The notes under the pieces: model-generated
Databases searched by the model: none
Seen by the model: the letters and a program-made list of their open reading frames with translations, nothing else
What the model was told of the DNA's origin: nothing
Source: Bacillota bacterium
GTDB taxonomy: Bacteria; Bacillota; Clostridia; Christensenellales; Aristaeellaceae
NCBI GenBank assembly: GCA_023391725.1
Contig: JAEWAH010000333.1
Span: 1 to 15,598 of the forward strand
Length of the DNA: 15,598 nt
Direction: 5' to 3'
Shown: piece after piece, positions 12,776 through 15,598 of the stretch
How the letters are laid out: each line of letters opens with the position of its first letter
How positions within the stretch are numbered: the first letter of the stretch is position 1
Program-made: the position numbers and the translations under genes

Positions 12776-12988
12776 ATGCCCCTCAGCATGGCCAATATGG
12801 GCGCCGCCTTCTCCGTCAGCCAAATCCATGGCAAGGATGAGACCCGCCGTTTTCTGGAAAACCTGGGCTTTGTGTCCGGCGCCATGGTCACGGTAATCAC
12901 CGAGACGCAGGGCAACCTTATCGTCAGCGTGAAGGATACCCGGGTGGCCATCAGCAAGGCCATGGCCAGCAAGATCCACGTGGCCTAA
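12776..12988 (+). CDS. feoA: FeoA-domain protein, first copy
   Basis: A 70-residue cytoplasmic protein with the SH3-like FeoA fold: alternating beta-strand pattern, RRFLENLGFVSGAMVTVI in the first half and LIVSVKDTRVAISKAMASKI at the end. FeoA proteins assist the ferrous iron transporter FeoB, probably by binding its cytoplasmic part. The frame is open further upstream, but ATG 12776 follows GGGAGG by nine bases, and the same GATTCCA heptamer precedes the next two genes. It is the first gene of feoA-feoA-feoB; the second feoA follows after 29 bases. It differs clearly from the second copy, so this is not a recent duplication. Confidence 0.9.
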   Translation: MPLSMANMGAAFSVSQIHGKDETRRFLENLGFVSGAMVTVITETQGNLIVSVKDTRVAISKAMASKIHVA

Positions 12989-13017
12989 TCCATCATACAA
13001 GGAGGGAGGGGATTCCA

Positions 13018-13251
13018 ATGGAGCAGTCACCCCGTACTCTCAAAGAAGCGAAGATCGGCGAAACTGTCACCGTGCAAAAGCTCACCGGCGAGGGCGCCCT
13101 AAAGCGACGCATCATGGACATGGGCATCACCAAAGGCACCGAACTCACCATCCGCAAAGTCGCGCCCCTGGGCGATCCCATTGAAGTGAATTTGCGGGGA
13201 TACGAGCTTTCCATCCGCAAGTCCGAAGCGGAAAATATCGTACTTCTCTAA
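13018..13251 (+). CDS. feoA: FeoA-domain protein, second copy
   Basis: A 77-residue FeoA protein, closer to the textbook form: TLKEAKIGETVTVQKLTGEG, LKRRIMDMGITKGTELTI and PIEVNLRGYELSIRKSEAENI. The MGITKGTEL and RGYELSIRKSEA blocks are typical. The ribosome site GGAGGG is seven to eight bases before ATG. Paired feoA genes before feoB are common in Clostridia. It is expected to act on FeoB in the cytoplasm together with, or in competition with, the first copy. About 67 bases separate it from feoB, and these contain operator-like box 4. Confidence 0.95.
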   Translation: MEQSPRTLKEAKIGETVTVQKLTGEGALKRRIMDMGITKGTELTIRKVAPLGDPIEVNLRGYELSIRKSEAENIVLL

Positions 13252-13276
13252 GGAAAGCTCTTTTTTCGGCCCATGT

Positions 13277-13292
13277 GTTAGCGAGGACTAAC
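13277..13292. promoter_or_regulatory. feo operator box 4, between feoA2 and feoB
   Basis: GTTAGC-GAGG-ACTAAC keeps the 6-4-6 pattern with one mismatch in the right half-site. It lies 27 bases before the feoB start, with no clear promoter next to it. Confidence 0.45.
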
Positions 13293-13318
13293 TCCTCAAG
13301 AGAAAGGACGGGATTCCA

Positions 13319-15466
13319 TTGGCGGACGTGAAAATCGCCCTGGCCGGCAACCCCAACTGCGGCAAAACCACCATGTTCAACGATCTCACCGGCTCCAGCC
13401 AATACGTTGGCAACTGGCCAGGGGTTACCGTTGAAAAAAAGGAAGGCCGCTTAAAGGGCCGCCGTGACGTTATCATCCAGGACCTGCCCGGGATCTACTC
13501 CCTTTCGCCCTACACCCTGGAGGAAGTCGTCACTCGCAACTATATATTGGACGAAAGGCCGGACGCCATACTAAATCTGGTAGATGGCAGCAACCTGGAG
13601 CGAAACCTCTACCTCACCACACAGCTGATGGAAACGGGCACGCCCATCGTCCTGGCCATCAACATGATGGACCTGGTGGAAAAGCGTGGCGACAAGATTG
13701 ATACCGCCAGGCTTTCCCAAGAACTTGGCTGCCCCATCGTGGAGACAAGCGCGCTAAAGAGCACCGGCACCCGGGATGCCGCCGAAAAAGCCATCGAAAC
13801 CGCCCAATCAAATGTCCTTTCCTCCGCCAAGTGCTTCTTCTCCCCCTCCGTAGAAAAGGCGCTGGACGAGATTTCGTCCCTTATCTTAGGCAAAGTCCCC
13901 GATTCCCAAACGCGGTTTTATGCCATCAAAGCTTTCGAGCGGGACGAAAAAGCCTTGGCGCGCCTGAGCCTTACCGATAGCGAACAGGAAGCGCTGGAAA
14001 ACGCGATTACCCGCGTGGAGCAGGAGGAGGATGACGATAGCGAAAGCATCCTCACCAACCAGCGCTACCAATATATTACAGGACTGATGAAGAAGGCCCT
14101 CAAAAAGAAGGCCCAAGGCGGCCTCACCGTCAGCGACAGGATCGATAGGGTCGTCACCAACCGTTGGCTAGCCCTGCCCATCTTCGCCGCGGTCATGTGG
14201 CTGGTGTACTATATCTCCATCCAGACCGTTGGCACCATGGGTTCCGATTGGGTAAACGATGAGCTTTTCGGCAAGATCATCCCCGACACGGTGGGCGGAT
14301 TTTTGACCACCGTCGGCACCGCACCGTGGCTTTCCAGCCTCATTCTTGACGGGATTATCGCCGGGGTGGGTGCTGTACTAGGGTTCCTGCCGCAGATGAT
14401 GGTCTTGTTCCTGTGCCTGGCCTTCCTGGAAGACAGCGGGTACATGGCCCGCATCGCCTTCATCATGGACCGCATCTTCCGCAAGTTCGGCATGTCCGGC
14501 AAGTCCTTTATCCCGATCCTCATCGGCACCGGCTGCGGCGTGCCTGGCATCATGGCCAGCCGCACCATCGAAAACGAGAAGGACCGGCGCATGACGGTCA
14601 TCGTCACCACCTTCATCCCCTGCAGCGCCAAGCTGCCCATCATCGCGCTGATCTCCGGCGCGCTTTTCCCTCAAAGCGCTTGGGTAGGCCCCTCCGCCTA
14701 CTTCCTGGGGATGATCGCCATCATCGGCTCCGGCATTATGCTTAAAAAGACGAAGCTGTTCGCAGGGGACCCCGCACCCTTTGTGATGGAGCTGCCCGCC
14801 TACCACATGCCCCGAGTGAAGGGCCTTGTCATCCACATGTGGGACCGGAGCAAGCACTTCATCCGCAAGGCCGGCACCATCATCTTCCTTTCCAGCGCCA
14901 TCGTCTGGTTCCTGTCGGGCTTTAACTTCCGCCTTCAGATGGTGGATCAGGCCGATAGCATCCTGGCGGCCCTGGGCGGGATAATCGCCCCCCTGTTCAG
15001 CCCTCTTGGCTGGGGTGACTGGAGACCCACCGTCGCCACCCTGGTTGGCCTCACCGCCAAGGAAAACGTGGTGGGCACCCTTGGGATCCTCTACGGCGCT
15101 GCAAACGTAGCCGAAAACGGAGCGGAGATCTTGCCGCAGCTGCAGGCCGCCTTCACCCAGGTGACCGCCTACTCCTTCCTGGTCTTCAACCTCCTGTGCG
15201 CCCCCTGCTTCGCAGCCATTAGCGCCATCCGCCGGGAAATGGGCACCGCCAGGTGGACGTTTATCGCCATCGGCTATCAAACGCTGCTGGCCTACGTCAC
15301 CGCCTTTATCATCGCCCAGCTGGGCAGCCTGATCTTCTTAGGCGCAGCCTTTGGCCTCGGCCAAGTAATCGCCATCCTGCTGGTGGGATTGATCCTGTGG
15401 CTGCTGCTCCGGCGGGAGTATTCAAAACCCGGCCGCGTCGTTCCTTCCGTGAAGGTGGGGGCGTGA
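13319..15466 (+). CDS. feoB: Ferrous iron transport protein B
   Basis: A 715-residue membrane protein that takes up Fe(II) in a nucleotide-dependent way. The N-terminal G domain has G1 GNPNCGKT (10-17), the G2-region WPGVTVEKKEG, G3 DLPG (55-58), G4 NMMD (115-118) and G5 SALK (144-147). A GDI-like helical region follows to about 270. The membrane part has the two Gate-type halves, marked by FLEDSGYMARIAFIMDRIFR, GTGCGVPGIMASRTI and TTFIPCSAKLPI, then LTAKENVVGTLGILYG and CAPCFAAISAIRREM. The length is normal. The start is TTG (13319), which has AGGACGG and the operon's GATTCCA heptamer before it and yields the usual FeoB N-terminus. No feoC-like gene or Cys-rich companion is recognisable downstream. 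Confidence 0.97.
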   Translation: MADVKIALAGNPNCGKTTMFNDLTGSSQYVGNWPGVTVEKKEGRLKGRRDVIIQDLPGIYSLSPYTLEEVVTRNYILDERPDAILNLVDGSNLERNLYLTTQLMETGTPIVLAINMMDLVEKRGDKIDTARLSQELGCPIVETSALKSTGTRDAAEKAIETAQSNVLSSAKCFFSPSVEKALDEISSLILGKVPDSQTRFYAIKAFERDEKALARLSLTDSEQEALENAITRVEQEEDDDSESILTNQRYQYITGLMKKALKKKAQGGLTVSDRIDRVVTNRWLALPIFAAVMWLVYYISIQTVGTMGSDWVNDELFGKIIPDTVGGFLTTVGTAPWLSSLILDGIIAGVGAVLGFLPQMMVLFLCLAFLEDSGYMARIAFIMDRIFRKFGMSGKSFIPILIGTGCGVPGIMASRTIENEKDRRMTVIVTTFIPCSAKLPIIALISGALFPQSAWVGPSAYFLGMIAIIGSGIMLKKTKLFAGDPAPFVMELPAYHMPRVKGLVIHMWDRSKHFIRKAGTIIFLSSAIVWFLSGFNFRLQMVDQADSILAALGGIIAPLFSPLGWGDWRPTVATLVGLTAKENVVGTLGILYGAANVAENGAEILPQLQAAFTQVTAYSFLVFNLLCAPCFAAISAIRREMGTARWTFIAIGYQTLLAYVTAFIIAQLGSLIFLGAAFGLGQVIAILLVGLILWLLLRREYSKPGRVVPSVKVGA

Positions 15467-15598
15467 ATGTTCAAGGATGTCCGAAGGTGTTCAAGAAGTC
15501 GACCTCCGAAGGTTCAGGGCGACCGGAAAGCCCTGGCGCTCCCGCAGGAGCGAAACCCTTATTCGAAAACCAAAAAACCGGTCTCCGAAGGTCCAGCC
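15467..15598 (+). other. Repeat-like sequence after feoB; open frame of doubtful coding value
   Basis: An ATG directly follows the feoB stop and its frame stays open for 44 codons to the window edge, very rich in Arg, Lys, Pro and Ser. I doubt it is a gene. TCCGAAGGT occurs three times (15480, 15505, 15584), and two hairpins, AGGGC...GCCCT (15516-15534) and CGCTCC-cgca-GGAGCG (15537-15552), suggest a structured intergenic repeat or the 3' untranslated end of the feo transcript. No U-run terminator is seen before the edge. Confidence 0.4.

Noticed and set aside
14378..15280. Minus-strand frame of 300 codons opposite feoB
   Set aside because: It is very rich in Gly, Asp, Gln and His, typical of the reverse side of a GC-rich coding region; feoB is certain.

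Overview
The window looks like a piece of chromosome from an anaerobic, Gram-positive, Clostridia-like bacterium. The signs are strong AGGAGG ribosome sites, two apparent TTG starts (histidine kinase and FeoB), a FeoA-FeoA-FeoB iron operon, an Ric/hemerythrin nitrosative-stress cluster, a BMP-type binding protein, and short GC-rich intergenic repeats of a kind common in gut Firmicutes. I cannot place it below that rank.

Layout. 1-139 (minus): start of a glutamate dehydrogenase gene, cut by the window edge. 315-2331 (minus): an ABC-type multidrug/lipid exporter behind a short regulated leader. The leader has a near-consensus promoter, a 21-codon leader peptide with a strong ribosome site, an intrinsic terminator just before the exporter gene, and a 15-bp alternative pairing between the peptide-coding region and the terminator 5' arm. 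2427-5471 (minus): an OmpR-type response regulator and histidine kinase, preceded by a gene for a secreted protein; the sensor loop and the secreted protein share Met/Gly-rich segments. 5572-7953 (minus): a stress cluster of degenerate cupin, Ric-type di-iron repair protein behind a Crp/Fnr-like box, hemerythrin-like protein and DUF488 protein. 7954-8564: about 600 bp without a convincing gene. 8565-8641 (minus): tRNA-Arg(CCT) with its own terminator.

To the right of the tRNA: 8998-10188 (plus), a BMP-family binding protein without a lipobox, ending in a 12-residue tandem-repeat tail. 10400-10830: a block of dispersed repeats. 10835-11725 (minus): an EamA/DMT transporter divergent from L-rhamnose mutarotase (11891-12202, plus). 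12233-12463: a MITE-like element with 28-bp inverted repeats and a possible 7-bp target duplication. 12549-15466 (plus): feoA-feoA-feoB with four GTTAGC-N4-GCTAAC-type boxes, one placed on the promoter. 15467 to the end: repeat-like sequence.

The most interesting signal is the exporter leader at 2104-2331, which has all the parts of a ribosome-mediated transcription attenuator with a leader peptide I do not recognise. Next are the operator series and the shared GATTCCA pre-start heptamer of the feo operon, the Met/Gly-rich sensor and secreted-protein pair, and the repeat-tailed BMP protein. By eye, the stretch from about 2340 to 8560 is AT-richer than both flanks and stops at the 3' side of the tRNA gene.
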